From Fulvimarina endophytica (GTDB lineage Bacteria; Pseudomonadota; Alphaproteobacteria; Rhizobiales; Rhizobiaceae): a stretch of 64,000 bases of DNA. The stretch lies in the NCBI RefSeq assembly GCF_003403015.1, contig NZ_QURL01000005.1, forward strand, positions 248,001 through 312,000, read 5' to 3'. Position numbers and translations under genes: made by a program. The notes beneath the pieces are model-generated. The model saw only the letters and a program-made list of their open reading frames with translations. It ran no database searches and had not been told where the DNA came from. Shown in pieces: positions 15,964 to 25,668 of the stretch. The first letter of the stretch is position 1, and every line of letters begins with the position of its first letter.

Positions 15964-18900
15964 TCAGAGTTTGCGGGCCACATGCTCCACGCGGAAGCAC
16001 TCGATGATGTCGCCCTGGCGGATATCCTCGTAGTTCTGGAACGCCATGCCGCATTCCTGACCACTCTGGACCTTGGACACCTCGTCCTTGAAGCGCTTGA
16101 GCGTCTTGAGCGTGCCTTCGTGGATGACGACGTCGTCGCGAATGAGGCGCACGCCCGCACCACGCTCGACTTCGCCTTCCGTGACGAGACAGCCCGCGAC
16201 CTTGCCGACCTTGGTGATGTGGAAGACCTCGCGGATCTCCGCATTGCCGAGGAAGGTCTCGCGGCGCTCGGGGCTGAGAAGGCCCGACATCGCATCCTTC
16301 ACGTCGTCCACGAGATCGTAGATGACGTTGTAGTAGCGGATCTCGATGCCCTCGCGGCTCGCAGCGTCCCGTGCCTGCTTGTTGGCACGCACGTTGAAGC
16401 CGATGATCGCCGCGTTCGAAGCCTCCGCGAGCGCCACGTCGGACTCGGTGATCGCACCGGCGCCCGAATGGATGATCCGCGCCTGCACCTCGTCGGTGCC
16501 GAGCTTTTCGAGCGCATTGTCGATCGCCTCGATCGATCCCTGCACATCGCCCTTGATGACCAGCGGGAAGGTCTTGAGACCCGTATCCTGGAGCTGGCTC
16601 ATCATCTGCTCGAGCGAACCGCGCTGGCCGGCGGACTTCGCCACCTGCTTCTCACGGGTCACGCGCTGGCGATATTCGGAGATCTCGCGAGCCTTGGCTT
16701 CCGATTCCACGACGGCGAAGCGGTCGCCGGCGAGCGGCGTGCCGTTCATGCCGAGGACTTCCACCGGAGCCGAAGGCAGGGCCTCCTTCATCTGCTCGCC
16801 CTTGTCGTTGACGAGAGCGCGCACGCGGCCCCACTCGTCACCGGCGACGACGATGTCGCCGCGGCGCAGCGTACCGGTCTGGATCAGGACGGTCGCAACC
16901 GGACCGCGTCCCTTGTCGAGCTGGGCCTCGATCACGACACCCTCGGCGGTCCGGTCAGGATCGGCCTTGAGGTCGAGAATTTCGGCCTGAAGCAGGATCG
17001 CTTCGAGCAGCTTGTCGAGATTGGTGCCGGCCTTGGCCGAAACCTCGACGTCGAGGACCTCGCCGCCCATGCTTTCGACGAAGACTTCGTGCTGGAGAAG
17101 ACCCGTCCGCACCTTGGAGGCGTCCGCTTCCGGCTTGTCCATCTTGTTGATCGCCACGATGATCGGCACGCCGGCCGCCTTCGCGTGATTGATGGACTCG
17201 ATCGTCTGCGGCATCACGCTGTCATCGGCAGCCACCACGAGAACCGCGATGTCCGTCGCCTGCGCGCCTCTGGCACGCATGGAGGTGAAGGCGGCGTGGC
17301 CCGGCGTATCGATGAACGAGATCTTCTGGCCGTTCTGCTCGACCTGGTAGGCCCCGATATGCTGGGTGATGCCACCCGACTCGCCGGATGCCACCCGCGT
17401 CTTACGGATCGCGTCGAGAAGGCTGGTCTTGCCGTGGTCGACATGGCCCATGATCGTGACGACGGGCGGGCGAACCTGAAGGTTCTCCGACTTGTCCTCG
17501 ACGTTGAAGATGCCCTCTTCCACGTCCGATTCGGCGACACGCGTTGCGGTGTGCCCGAATTCGCTCGCGATCAGTTCGGCCAGATCCTGGTCGATGATAT
17601 CGCCCGGCTTCATCATCTGTCCCTCTTTCATGAGGTACTTGATGACGTCGACCGAACGCTCCGACATGCGGTTGGCGAGTTCCTGAATCGTAATCGTCTC
17701 TGGAATAACCACTTCGCGCGAAATCTTCTCTCTCGGTGCATTCTGCTGCGAGCGCTTGGCCTTTTCCTGCCGCCTGCGAATCGACGACAGCGAACGTCCG
17801 CGTGCGCCGTCCTCGCCGGACAGGGCCTTGTCGAGGGTCAGCTTGCCACGACGACGATCCGTCGTCTTGGCACCGCGAGTGACCTCGGGGCCGGCAGGAC
17901 CCTTGCGTCGTGCACGATCGTCGTCGTCGGCCGTCTTGCCACGCTTGGGTGCGCGCTCGCCACGTGCCAGCGCGGCTTCCGCGTCGGCAGGCGACATCGG
18001 ATCGGGCTGGGCGCGAACGGTACCTGCGGGACGCGGTCTCGCTGCGGCCGGCTTGGCCTTGGCTTCTTCCTCGGCGCGGCGCTTTTCGGCGGCCTCGCGC
18101 TCCTTGCGCTCGGCCTCCTCGGCTGCCCGCTGTTCGGCCTCGGCCCGCTCGCGCTGGCGACGCTCGTCCTCGGCCTTGCGGCGTGCCTCGTCCTCCTGGA
18201 AGATCCGGCGAGCCTCGACTTCGCGCTGCTTAGCGAGCTCGAGAGCCCGCTTGCGGGCATCCATCTCGCGCGAGGAGAGGTCGGACAGGACGGCACCACG
18301 CGGAGAACGCTGCGGCGCACCCGAACCCGGACCGTCGCGCCGGTCGTTGCGCTGACCGCCCGGACGGCGATCGTCGCGACCACGCGGCGCGTTCTGGGCG
18401 TTGCGCGAGGCGGGACCCGCATCACGCCCGCCCTGCTGGGGACGCATGCCGGGGCGCGCTGCGGCAGGAGCCGAAGGCGCACCGGTTCTGACCGGAGCCG
18501 AAGGAGAAGCAGCCGGAGCGGAGGGCGCGGAAGCTGCGGGAGCCGCCGGCTTGACCGGTTCGGCCGCCTTGGCTTCGGCGACGGGAGCCGCCTGAGCAGG
18601 CTTGCTTTCGGCCGTTGCCGGCTGAGCGTCCGCCTTGGCTGCGGGCTGCGGAACGGCCTCTGCCGCAGGAGCCGGAGCGTCGACGGCAGCAGCCGAAGGC
18701 GCTGCGTCGGCCTTTGCCTCGACCGGCGTCTCCACCGTCTCGGGCTCGGCAGCCTGGGGCTTGGAGAATTCGATGTTGCGCGGCTTTCCGCTCGGCGCCT
18801 GAGGGCGCGGCGGCGGCGGCGTCACGCCGTGACCGGCCGTTCCCGGCGCGGGCGCATCGGCAGGCCTCTGCGGAGCACGCGCAACCGGGGTTGCAGCGGG

Positions 18901-19134
18901 CGTCTGCTGCGGGGCGCGCGGCTTGAGGCCCGCAGCCACCGCAGGAGCGGCTTCCGCTTCGCCACCCGGCTTGGTGACGCGTCGCTTCTTCGTCTCGACA
19001 ACGACGTTTTTCGTGCGCCCATGGGAGAAGTTCTGCCTGACCGTGGACTGCTCGTTGCCGCCACGCTTCAGGGAAAGCGTCTTCTTCTGGTTCACACTCA
19101 ACGTCTTGTCGTCGCCGGACTTCGTATCGCTCAT
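15964..19134 (-). CDS. infB: Translation initiation factor IF-2
   Basis: A 1056-residue GTPase that brings fMet-tRNA to the 30S subunit. The start [20 protein letters not shown] follows a GGAAG site. The IF-2 N-terminal segment is followed by a very long Ala/Pro/Lys/Glu-rich region (about residues 55-480), with a charged helical part near 290-360. An IF2_N domain ([20 protein letters not shown]) comes next. The G domain begins near residue 560 ([12 protein letters not shown], then [15 protein letters not shown] and NKMDKPEAD), with domains II-IV following. The N-terminal extension makes it longer than most IF-2 proteins. It is the last gene of the nusA operon. Confidence 0.98.
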   Translation of the reverse strand: MSDTKSGDDKTLSVNQKKTLSLKRGGNEQSTVRQNFSHGRTKNVVVETKKRRVTKPGGEAEAAPAVAAGLKPRAPQQTPAATPVARAPQRPADAPAPGTAGHGVTPPPPRPQAPSGKPRNIEFSKPQAAEPETVETPVEAKADAAPSAAAVDAPAPAAEAVPQPAAKADAQPATAESKPAQAAPVAEAKAAEPVKPAAPAASAPSAPAASPSAPVRTGAPSAPAAARPGMRPQQGGRDAGPASRNAQNAPRGRDDRRPGGQRNDRRDGPGSGAPQRSPRGAVLSDLSSREMDARKRALELAKQREVEARRIFQEDEARRKAEDERRQRERAEAEQRAAEEAERKEREAAEKRRAEEEAKAKPAAARPRPAGTVRAQPDPMSPADAEAALARGERAPKRGKTADDDDRARRKGPAGPEVTRGAKTTDRRRGKLTLDKALSGEDGARGRSLSSIRRRQEKAKRSQQNAPREKISREVVIPETITIQELANRMSERSVDVIKYLMKEGQMMKPGDIIDQDLAELIASEFGHTATRVAESDVEEGIFNVEDKSENLQVRPPVVTIMGHVDHGKTSLLDAIRKTRVASGESGGITQHIGAYQVEQNGQKISFIDTPGHAAFTSMRARGAQATDIAVLVVAADDSVMPQTIESINHAKAAGVPIIVAINKMDKPEADASKVRTGLLQHEVFVESMGGEVLDVEVSAKAGTNLDKLLEAILLQAEILDLKADPDRTAEGVVIEAQLDKGRGPVATVLIQTGTLRRGDIVVAGDEWGRVRALVNDKGEQMKEALPSAPVEVLGMNGTPLAGDRFAVVESEAKAREISEYRQRVTREKQVAKSAGQRGSLEQMMSQLQDTGLKTFPLVIKGDVQGSIEAIDNALEKLGTDEVQARIIHSGAGAITESDVALAEASNAAIIGFNVRANKQARDAASREGIEIRYYNVIYDLVDDVKDAMSGLLSPERRETFLGNAEIREVFHITKVGKVAGCLVTEGEVERGAGVRLIRDDVVIHEGTLKTLKRFKDEVSKVQSGQECGMAFQNYEDIRQGDIIECFRVEHVARKL

Positions 19135-19228
19135 CTATGCTTCCGTTTCCTGGCGCAGGTCGTTCACCGCGCCCGTTCAGTAAAGGGAATGCAGCCTCCC
19201 GAGGGACTGTTCCCGAATTCAACTCAGT

Positions 19229-19930
19229 TCATCGCTGGACCTCGCCCTGCGTGTCTGTCCGTAGATCCGTATCACCCGCCCCGGGCCATTCGCCCCGATA
19301 GGTCAGAAGTGCCACGAGGCGCCTTTCGGCGGCTGATCCGGCATCTCCGTAGAGGATTGCCGCATGTATCACATTTCCACCCCCGAGCGCCAAATCCAAT
19401 TCTTCGCCGAAGAACGGACTTGCCGCGGGGATCGCGTCTTCCATGACGCCGTCGGCGCCCGCATAACGCGCGCCGGTCACTTTCCGCCGCCCATCCTCGC
19501 TCGCTTCGCGTGCGTGAAGAACGAAGATCGCCTGCCCAGAACGGGCGGCCGCTTCGACCTTCGCGGTGCCCGTCACCAGCTGCCCCGCCTTCTTGGCGAT
19601 GCCAAGGGCGCCCAGGGCCGATTTCGCGAGAAGTCGATCGAGATCAGCACCAAGGTCGGCCGGGCCGGTCACGGGAGCGCGGAACGCACGGGCGAACAGC
19701 TTTCGCCGCATCGCCTCGTCGACCGCGGCCCGCTCGCAGACCACATGGGCTCCCCGTCCCGGAAGCCGGCGCCTGAGGTCCGGCACCACCGAACCGTCCG
19801 GAGCCCGCACGAACCGGATCAACCGATCGGGTTCCATCGTGTCGCGGCTGACGATACAGGTCCGGTCGTTCAGAACCAACTCCTCTTCGTCTTCCGGCTC
19901 ACGCGTCACCTGTTCCCGGTCAGCGACCAT
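19229..19930 (-). CDS. YlxR (DUF448)–L7Ae fusion RNA-binding protein
   Basis: A 233-residue protein with two domains. Residues about 20-95 (RTCIVSRDTMEPDRLIRFVR, RLPGRGAHVVCERAAVDEAM) are the YlxR/DUF448 RNA-binding fold. Residues about 110-200 (KSALGALGIAKKAGQLVTGTAKVEAAARSG) match the ribosomal L7Ae/YlxQ fold. In Firmicutes YlxR and YlxQ are separate proteins between nusA and infB; in alphaproteobacteria they are usually fused, as here. It sits 84 nt after nusA and 94 nt before infB, clearly inside the operon. Its role is probably in RNA binding during transcription-translation coupling. Confidence 0.92.
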   Translation of the reverse strand: MVADREQVTREPEDEEELVLNDRTCIVSRDTMEPDRLIRFVRAPDGSVVPDLRRRLPGRGAHVVCERAAVDEAMRRKLFARAFRAPVTGPADLGADLDRLLAKSALGALGIAKKAGQLVTGTAKVEAAARSGQAIFVLHAREASEDGRRKVTGARYAGADGVMEDAIPAASPFFGEELDLALGGGNVIHAAILYGDAGSAAERRLVALLTYRGEWPGAGDTDLRTDTQGEVQR

Positions 19931-20014
19931 TCGTCCTTACCTTCCGAGCAAGACGGCCCGATCTCGATTGTTCCGTGCCGCCGCGTCCTTGCAGAAGCGC
20001 GGGACAGATCCGGT

Positions 20015-21619
20015 TCAGACCGTCTCGGTTTCCTCGTCCCCGGAGACCTCTTCGTCATCGCCACCGAGATCGTCCTCGCTGATCCAGCCGGCCTTGAGGC
20101 GGGCTGCGAGAATCATCTGCTCGGCATCGGCGCGGCTGACATCGAACCGGCTCAACGTCCCGTCGAAACGCTTGGTCTCGCCCTTCGCGCGCTCCGTCCA
20201 GCCGCAGAGATCGTCGACGGCGTAGCCTGCGAAGTCCTCGAGGGACTTCGTGCCGTCCTCGCCGAGCGCCACGAGCATCTCGGTGGTCAGGCCCGGAATT
20301 TCACGCAAGTCGTCGGAGACACCCAGTTCGACGCGCTTCGCGTCGAATTCCGCCTCGCGGCGATCGAGATATTCGCGCGCCCGGCTCTGCAGTTCCTCAG
20401 CCGTATCCTCGTCGAAACCTTCGATCGAGGAGACTTCCTCTGCATCTACATAGGCGACCTCCTCGACGCTTGCAAAGCCTTCGGAGGCGAGGAGCTGGCC
20501 GACCATCTCGTCGACATTGAGCGCCTCCATGAAGATCTCGGAGCGCTCGTTGAACTCCTTCTGACGCCGCTCGGACTCTTCTTCCTCGGTCAGGATGTCG
20601 ATGTCCCAGCCCGTCAGCTGCGAAGCCAGACGCACGTTCTGGCCGCGCCGGCCGATGGCGAGGGAGAGCTGGTCGTCCGGCACCACCACTTCGATGCGCT
20701 CGGCATCCTCGTCGAGGACGACCTTCGCGACCTCGGCAGGCTGAAGCGCGTTGACGATGAAGGAAGCGGCGTCCGGAGACCAGGGAATGATGTCGATCTT
20801 CTCGCCCTGGAGTTCGGCGACCACCGCCTGGACGCGCGAGCCGCGCATACCGACGCAGGCGCCGACCGGATCCACGGACGAATCGGACGAGATCACGGCG
20901 ATCTTGGCGCGCGAACCCGGATCGCGGGCAACCGATTTCAGCGTGATGATGCCGTCGTAGATCTCCGGCACTTCCATGGTGAAGAGCTTCGCCATGAACT
21001 GCGGATGGGTGCGCGACAGGAAGATCTGCGGCCCGCGCGGCTCGCGGCGCACGTCGTAGACATAGGCACGCACGCGGTCGCCCGGACGATAGAGTTCGCG
21101 GGGGATCTGCTCGTCGCGGCGGATGATCGCCTCGCCCTTGCCGAGATCGACGATGACATTGCCGTATTCGACGCGCTTGACGGCGCCGTTGATGATCTCG
21201 CCGACGCGATCCTTGTATTCCTCGAACTGCATGTCGCGCTCGGCTTCACGCACCTTCTGGACGATCACCTGCTTGGCCGACTGGGCGGCGATGCGGCCGA
21301 AATCCATCGGCGGCAGCTGCTCGGCGATGAAGTCGCCCGGCTCGGCGTCGGGGTTCTTGTCGCGGGCGAGTTCGAGATAGATCTGAGTCGCCGGGTCCTC
21401 GACCTCCTCGACCACTTCGAGAAGGCGCTGCAGCTTCATCTCACCCGTCTTGGTGTTGATGTCGCAGCGGATGTTGGTTTCCTGGCCATAGCGGCTGCGG
21501 GCCGCCTTCTGGATCGCGTCGGCCATCGCCTCGATGACGATCTCCCGGTCGATCGTCTTCTCACGGGCGACCGCATCCGCAATCTGCAGAAGCTCCAGCC
21601 TGTTCGCACTCACTACCAT
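20015..21619 (-). CDS. nusA: Transcription termination/antitermination factor NusA
   Basis: A 534-residue protein. It has an N-terminal RNA-polymerase-binding domain (starting [20 protein letters not shown]), an S1 domain (about 130-200; [20 protein letters not shown]) and two KH domains ([18 protein letters not shown] and [19 protein letters not shown]). Two helix-hairpin-like C-terminal repeats follow ([31 protein letters not shown]), ending in an acidic tail. It modulates pausing and intrinsic termination and joins rRNA antitermination complexes. The terminator placed between the operon promoter and rimP is a likely target of its own action. Confidence 0.97.
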   Translation of the reverse strand: MVVSANRLELLQIADAVAREKTIDREIVIEAMADAIQKAARSRYGQETNIRCDINTKTGEMKLQRLLEVVEEVEDPATQIYLELARDKNPDAEPGDFIAEQLPPMDFGRIAAQSAKQVIVQKVREAERDMQFEEYKDRVGEIINGAVKRVEYGNVIVDLGKGEAIIRRDEQIPRELYRPGDRVRAYVYDVRREPRGPQIFLSRTHPQFMAKLFTMEVPEIYDGIITLKSVARDPGSRAKIAVISSDSSVDPVGACVGMRGSRVQAVVAELQGEKIDIIPWSPDAASFIVNALQPAEVAKVVLDEDAERIEVVVPDDQLSLAIGRRGQNVRLASQLTGWDIDILTEEEESERRQKEFNERSEIFMEALNVDEMVGQLLASEGFASVEEVAYVDAEEVSSIEGFDEDTAEELQSRAREYLDRREAEFDAKRVELGVSDDLREIPGLTTEMLVALGEDGTKSLEDFAGYAVDDLCGWTERAKGETKRFDGTLSRFDVSRADAEQMILAARLKAGWISEDDLGGDDEEVSGDEETETV

Positions 21620-21721
21620 GGGTCTGTCCTCCGATCAGGATCCGGCGGACGCACTCGGCGGCACCAGGATCTGGAATTCGTCTCTGCGCGCGGACGAGCG
21701 GTCCTGCGCGGGCAATCTTGA

Positions 21722-21740
21722 GGCGGCCCGGAAGGCCGCC
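21722..21740 (-). repeat. Hairpin between rimP and nusA
   Basis: GGCGGCC and GGCCGCC form a 7-bp GC stem around a 5-nt loop just after the rimP stop. There is no T-run, so it is not a classical terminator; it may stabilise or process the mRNA. Confidence 0.4.
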
Positions 21741-21746
21741 GTCCGG

Positions 21747-22367
21747 TCAGTGGGAGCGCGGCTCGCTCTCATCCCCATCCGCGGGCTCTTCGATGTCGCC
21801 GGTCCCGTCCGCGACCCGGCCCTTGCGGCGCGCCTTGTCGGCCCGCAGGGAAGCCGAGATCAGTTCGTCCGTCAGGACAAGGCGGGCATCGGCGATGGCA
21901 TCGAGCGGAATCTCGACCGACGCGGGCTCACCATAGGCCGGCTGGTCGCGCTCGATCCGGATCGCGCCGTTCTCCACCTTGATGACCTTGCCGCGAAACC
22001 GCTTGCGTTCGGCGACGAGCCGAGAGGTCTCGACCTTCATCAGGAAGCCGGCCCAGGTTTCGAAATCCGATTCGCGAACGAGCGGACGGTCGATGCCCGG
22101 CGAAGACAGCTCCAGATGATAGGCGCCGTCGACGGGATCCTCCGTCTCCAGCACGGGCGATATCGCGCGCGAAACCTCCTCGCAGCCCTCGACATCCATG
22201 GTCCCGTCGGGACGCTCGGCCATGATCTGCACCGTCTTGCCGTTCATGCCGGAGACGCGCACGCGCACGAGGCGGTAACCGATCTCTTCGATCACGGGCT
22301 CGACGATGGCGGCAATCCTGGCCTCAAGGCCGTCTTCGGTCACGATGCGGGTTTCGGCTGCGGTCAT
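21747..22367 (-). CDS. rimP: Ribosome maturation factor RimP
   Basis: A 206-residue protein required for 30S assembly. Start ATG at 22367 ([18 protein letters not shown]), with GGAGC 4 bases upstream. Family motifs are [49 protein letters not shown], and the SH3-like C-terminal half ([30 protein letters not shown]). An acidic tail of about 20 residues is added. It is the first gene of the nusA operon. An in-frame extension to 22553 runs back through the leader hairpin and is not coding. Confidence 0.95.
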   Translation of the reverse strand: MTAAETRIVTEDGLEARIAAIVEPVIEEIGYRLVRVRVSGMNGKTVQIMAERPDGTMDVEGCEEVSRAISPVLETEDPVDGAYHLELSSPGIDRPLVRESDFETWAGFLMKVETSRLVAERKRFRGKVIKVENGAIRIERDQPAYGEPASVEIPLDAIADARLVLTDELISASLRADKARRKGRVADGTGDIEEPADGDESEPRSH

Positions 22368-22464
22368 TTTGCTCCAGATATCGGTTGCGGGCGCGGGCCG
22401 TGTCACGGCGGCGCAGGTCTCGGCGGTCCGGCCGCGTCGAGCGGGCCGATGGATGCCCGATAAC

Positions 22465-22499
22465 AAAAAAGAGCGGGACCGGGTGGACCCACTCTCTCG
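22465..22499 (-). terminator. Leader terminator (attenuator) upstream of rimP-nusA-infB
   Basis: On the minus strand AGAGTGGG and CCCGCTCT pair (8 bp, one G-T) around a 10-nt loop, followed by six T residues. The hairpin lies between a good promoter (22525-22553) and the rimP start (22367). RNA polymerase starting there must therefore read through it. That arrangement fits autoregulation by NusA, which acts at intrinsic terminators. It could also simply end trmB transcription. Confidence 0.8.
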
Positions 22500-22524
22500 A
22501 AACGACCGTAGAGAATATGTGAGC

Positions 22525-22553
22525 GATATACGCCGTTTGGCGCCGACGTTCAA
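22525..22553 (-). promoter_or_regulatory. Promoter of the rimP-nusA-ylxR-infB operon
   Basis: TTGAAC (22553-22548) and TATATC (22530-22525) on the minus strand, with exactly 17 nt between them. It lies after the trmB stop. Transcription would start near 22518, just before the leader terminator. Confidence 0.65.
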
Positions 22554-22608
22554 GTCCGAACATTCGCGGCGCCTCGTGCGGAACGTGCCGCGCGCCCCGA
22601 CCGCTGGT

Positions 22609-23322
22609 TCAGGCTCGCGCGCGCACGAATGTCAGATAGGCGGGCACCCGCCCTTCCCGCTTGGCCTTCGCCTCGTAGCGCGTTCCCGGCCAGGCCTCGT
22701 AAGGCGTCTCCCAGTCCGCCGGCCCCTCGGCGAGCCATTCGAAGGCGCTGTGATCGCGGCAGTGAAGGAGCGTCCAGTTCACATAAGTGTCGATATCGGA
22801 GGCGAACCGGAATTTCGCACCCGGCTTCAACACCCGCGCGAAGCGATCGAGATTCTTCTCGTTCACGAAGCGGCGTTTGAAATGTCGCTTCTTCGGCCAC
22901 GGATCGGGGTAGAAGAGATCGATTCCCGCAAGGCTGCTGTCCGGCAGCCAGTCGAGCAGCAGCGTCGCATCGTCGTCGAAGAGGAGGAGATTGTCGCGTG
23001 GGCTCTCGTCCAGTGCGCCGAGCAGCTTCGCCATGCCGTTGACGAAAGGCTCGACACCGATGAATCCGGTTCGGGGGAACCGCGCCGTCTCGTGGTGAAG
23101 ATGCTCGCCGCCGCCGAAGCCGATCTCCAGCCGGACATTCTCCACCGCCGTATCGAACAGAGAGGCCGGATCCGCCGGTGCCTCCTTCGCCAGATCCACG
23201 CGCCGTGTCGGAAGGACCTCCTCGATCAGCTGGCGCTGGCGGTCCCGCAGCTTCGGCCCCTTCAACCGTCCGAAGAAGGCTTCGCGAGCGCGTGTGCGAT
23301 AAGGCGACGTCCCGGTGTTCAT
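22609..23322 (-). CDS. trmB: tRNA (guanine-N7-)-methyltransferase
   Basis: A 237-residue SAM-dependent enzyme making m7G46 in tRNA. Conserved features are [11 protein letters not shown] (SAM motif I), [15 protein letters not shown] (motif II region), [22 protein letters not shown] (the family hallmark DPWPKxRH) and [12 protein letters not shown]. The start [20 protein letters not shown] agrees with homologues that begin with a short RSFGRR-like segment. It lies between metK and the nusA operon, a common rhizobial order. Confidence 0.96.
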   Translation of the reverse strand: MNTGTSPYRTRAREAFFGRLKGPKLRDRQRQLIEEVLPTRRVDLAKEAPADPASLFDTAVENVRLEIGFGGGEHLHHETARFPRTGFIGVEPFVNGMAKLLGALDESPRDNLLLFDDDATLLLDWLPDSSLAGIDLFYPDPWPKKRHFKRRFVNEKNLDRFARVLKPGAKFRFASDIDTYVNWTLLHCRDHSAFEWLAEGPADWETPYEAWPGTRYEAKAKREGRVPAYLTFVRARA

Positions 23323-23434
23323 CCCCGATCATACCTTCTGGCTGCATGGTCTTGATTTGAAACCGGATCCCGTAGCCCCGGCGCGGATCGAAGCGCGCTG
23401 CCGGCATCGTCCGGCCGTGGGGTTCCGATATGAA

Positions 23435-23465
23435 CGAAGCCGCCATCCGGACGGAGGCGGCTTCG
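23435..23465 (-). terminator. Hairpin downstream of metK
   Basis: CGAAGCCGCC (23435-23444) and GGCGGCTTCG (23456-23465) are exact complements, a 10-bp stem with an 11-nt loop, 36 nt past the metK stop. No strong T-run follows on the minus strand, so termination may be partial. Confidence 0.55.
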
Positions 23466-23501
23466 AAGCTGTCAAAGTTCGGCAGTGCCGATCCGCGCCG
23501 G

Positions 23502-24767
23502 TCAGGCGGCCTTGATGGCCGCCTTCAGCTTCGGTCCGAGATCGGTCTTCTCCCAGGAGAAGGAACCGTCGCGGCCGGGCTTGCGACCGAAATGGCCATA
23601 GGCGGCGGTCTTTGCGTAGATCGGCTTGTTCAGATCGAGATGGCGACGGATGCCCGTCGGCGAGAGGTCGACCGTCGCACGGATCGCCTTCTCCACTTCC
23701 TCCTCGCTCACGCCCGACCCCGTATCGTGCAGGTTGACGTAGAGCGAGACCGGCTGGGCGACCCCGATCGCATAGGCGATCTGGATGGTGCACTTGTCGG
23801 CAAGCTTGGCCGCGACGACGTTCTTGGCGAGGTAGCGCGCCATATAGGCGGCCGAACGGTCGACCTTGGTCGTGTCCTTGCCGGAAAACGCACCGCCGCC
23901 ATGGGGCGCTGCGCCGCCATAGGTATCGACGATAATCTTGCGGCCCGTCAGGCCCGCATCGCCGTCCGGTCCGCCGATCACGAACTTGCCGGTCGGGTTG
24001 ATGAACCAGACGCAGTCGTCGGCAATCGGCAGGTCTCCGAGCGCTTCGCGGATGAAGGGTTCGCAGACCTTTCGGACCTTGTCGGAATCCCAGCTCGGAT
24101 CGACATGCTGGGTCGACAGAACGATCGAGGTGACCTCGACGGGCTCGCCGTTTTCGTAGCGGATCGAGACCTGGCTCTTGGCGTCGGGGCCGAGCTTGGC
24201 GACCTCACCCTCTCCCTTCTTGCGGGCGGAGGACAGGAGTTCCAGGATCTTGTGCGCGTAGTAGATCGGCGCCGGCATCATGTCGGGCGTCTCGCGGCAG
24301 GCATAGCCGAACATGATGCCCTGGTCGCCCGCACCTTCGTTGATATCGTTGGCGTTCGCGTCCCGGGTTTCGTGGGACTTGTCGACGCCCTGGGCGATGT
24401 CCGCCGACTGGGAGTGAAGAAGAACGTCGATCTTCGCGGTCTTCCAGTGGAAGCCGTCCTGCTCGTAGCCGATATCGCGAATGGCGCGGCGAGCGGCGGA
24501 GCGGATGCGACCGGCATTGACGATCTGCTCGCCCGACTTGTTCTCCTTCATCAGGCTTTCGGGCAGACGCACCTCACCGGCAATGACGACGCGATTGGTC
24601 GTGGCCAGCGTCTCGCACGCGATCCGCACCGACCAGGGATCCACTCCGGTCTTGCGTGCCTCACGATAGATGAGATCGACGATTTCGTCGGAGATGCGGT
24701 CGCAGACCTTGTCCGGATGTCCTTCGGACACGCTCTCGCTCGTGAAGATGTAATCGGCGTGCGCCAT
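23502..24767 (-). CDS. metK: S-adenosylmethionine synthetase
   Basis: A 421-residue enzyme making SAM from methionine and ATP. Start ATG at 24767 ([20 protein letters not shown]) with an AAAGAGGAG site about 10 bases upstream; a longer in-frame leader to 24875 is not conserved. Motifs: [28 protein letters not shown] and [19 protein letters not shown]. It is a little longer than E. coli MetK (384), as usual in rhizobia, with an added segment near [17 protein letters not shown]. The upstream leader may carry regulation. Confidence 0.97.
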   Translation of the reverse strand: MAHADYIFTSESVSEGHPDKVCDRISDEIVDLIYREARKTGVDPWSVRIACETLATTNRVVIAGEVRLPESLMKENKSGEQIVNAGRIRSAARRAIRDIGYEQDGFHWKTAKIDVLLHSQSADIAQGVDKSHETRDANANDINEGAGDQGIMFGYACRETPDMMPAPIYYAHKILELLSSARKKGEGEVAKLGPDAKSQVSIRYENGEPVEVTSIVLSTQHVDPSWDSDKVRKVCEPFIREALGDLPIADDCVWFINPTGKFVIGGPDGDAGLTGRKIIVDTYGGAAPHGGGAFSGKDTTKVDRSAAYMARYLAKNVVAAKLADKCTIQIAYAIGVAQPVSLYVNLHDTGSGVSEEEVEKAIRATVDLSPTGIRRHLDLNKPIYAKTAAYGHFGRKPGRDGSFSWEKTDLGPKLKAAIKAA

Positions 24768-25105
24768 ACAGCACGGCTCCTCTTTATATCGTTCAATCCT
24801 GAGTGGCGGCCCGTTCTCGGCGTCGAGGCATGGGATACCGATCATTCGGGCATGCATTGATGCGAACGAGCCCAAGAGGTCAAGGTCGTCGAGGTTTCAC
24901 AGGAGCAATATTATGCACTGACGTTCGCAGCGCAGAAACGCTCAACGGGAGAAGACCGGGATCGAACCGACGGTCCGCAGGGCGAACCGGCAAAGCTCCG
25001 CAAGCGAACCGCTTCCGCATCCCTGGCCGCGAGACGAGCCCGGACGAACGACGGACGGCCCCTCGCCGCCACGCGAGCGAACGGAGTCCGACCCCTTGGC
25101 AGGGT
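24768..25105. other. 338-nt region upstream of metK: leader with possible promoter
   Basis: Read on the minus strand, CATAAT (24915-24910) lies 17 nt after a weak TTTCTG box (24938-24933), which would give a metK leader of about 135 nt. That leader can fold a GCATG...CATGC hairpin with an inner CCGA/TCGG stem near 24815-24845. No known SAM riboswitch class was recognised. A tRNA T-arm-like string near 24965 was examined and rejected. Confidence 0.4.
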
Positions 25106-25525
25106 TCAGCTGTCGTCCTCACCCTCGGCGAGCGAACGCACCAGTTCGATGACCCGGCGCCGGACCTTGGGGTCGGAGATCTTCACGAAGGACTTGTTCA
25201 GCTGCAGCCCCTCGGAGGTGGACAGGAAGTCGACCACGTAGTCGCCGCCCTCGGGCTCGCGCAGACCGCGCAGGGGTGCCGCGGCTTCGGAGGGAGCGTC
25301 CTCGAAGAAGAACGAGACCGGGACGTTCAGAACCTCGGAGATGCGCTGCAGGCGGCTCGCCCCGATCCGGTTGGTGCCTTTTTCGTACTTCTGGACCTGC
25401 TGAAATGTGATGCCGAGCGACTCGCCCAGCTTCTCCTGGCTGAAGCCAAGCATGTTCCGCCGGAGGCGCACGCGGGAGCCGACATGAGTATCGATCGGAT
25501 TCGGCGTCTTCTTGGTTGCAGCCAT
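25106..25525 (-). CDS. praR: XRE-family regulator, PraR/PhrR-like
   Basis: A 139-residue regulator. Start ATG at 25525 (MAATKKTPNPIDTHVGSRVR); the longer frame upstream is a shadow. A helix-turn-helix (about 16-75) contains LGFSQEKLGESLGITFQQVQKYEKGTNRIGASRL. A C-terminal half follows with VPVSFFFEDAP, YVVDFLSTSEGLQLNKSFVKISD and KVRRRVIELVRSLA. This layout matches the rhizobial PraR/PhrR proteins, which control quorum sensing, attachment or pH response in different species. The symbol is an assignment by resemblance. The position between lnt and metK is typical in Rhizobiales. No target site is proposed. Confidence 0.82.
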   Translation of the reverse strand: MAATKKTPNPIDTHVGSRVRLRRNMLGFSQEKLGESLGITFQQVQKYEKGTNRIGASRLQRISEVLNVPVSFFFEDAPSEAAAPLRGLREPEGGDYVVDFLSTSEGLQLNKSFVKISDPKVRRRVIELVRSLAEGEDDS

Positions 25526-25668
25526 CTCGGGCCCTTGCGTTGCGTTACAGACTTCGCAGAACCTCCTGCGGGTTTCAAGTCGTCGCTTCGGCCTGCGCAA
25601 TCCATGGGATTCTTGCCGGCCGGCAACGAGGACTCTCCTTCGGTAAAGACCGGCGCACCGGCGAGGTG

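Noticed and set aside
15613..19446. A 1277-codon plus-strand reading frame opposite infB
   Set aside because: It mirrors the infB codons in a GC-rich genome (stop codons are rare in the antisense frame) and gives no recognisable protein. infB on the minus strand is beyond doubt.
24955..25030. tRNA T-arm-like string (GGTTCGATCCCGG on the minus strand) near metK
   Set aside because: A T-stem can be drawn, but no matching acceptor 5' strand, D-arm or anticodon stem was found upstream, and repeats of GGTTCG nearby explain the resemblance.
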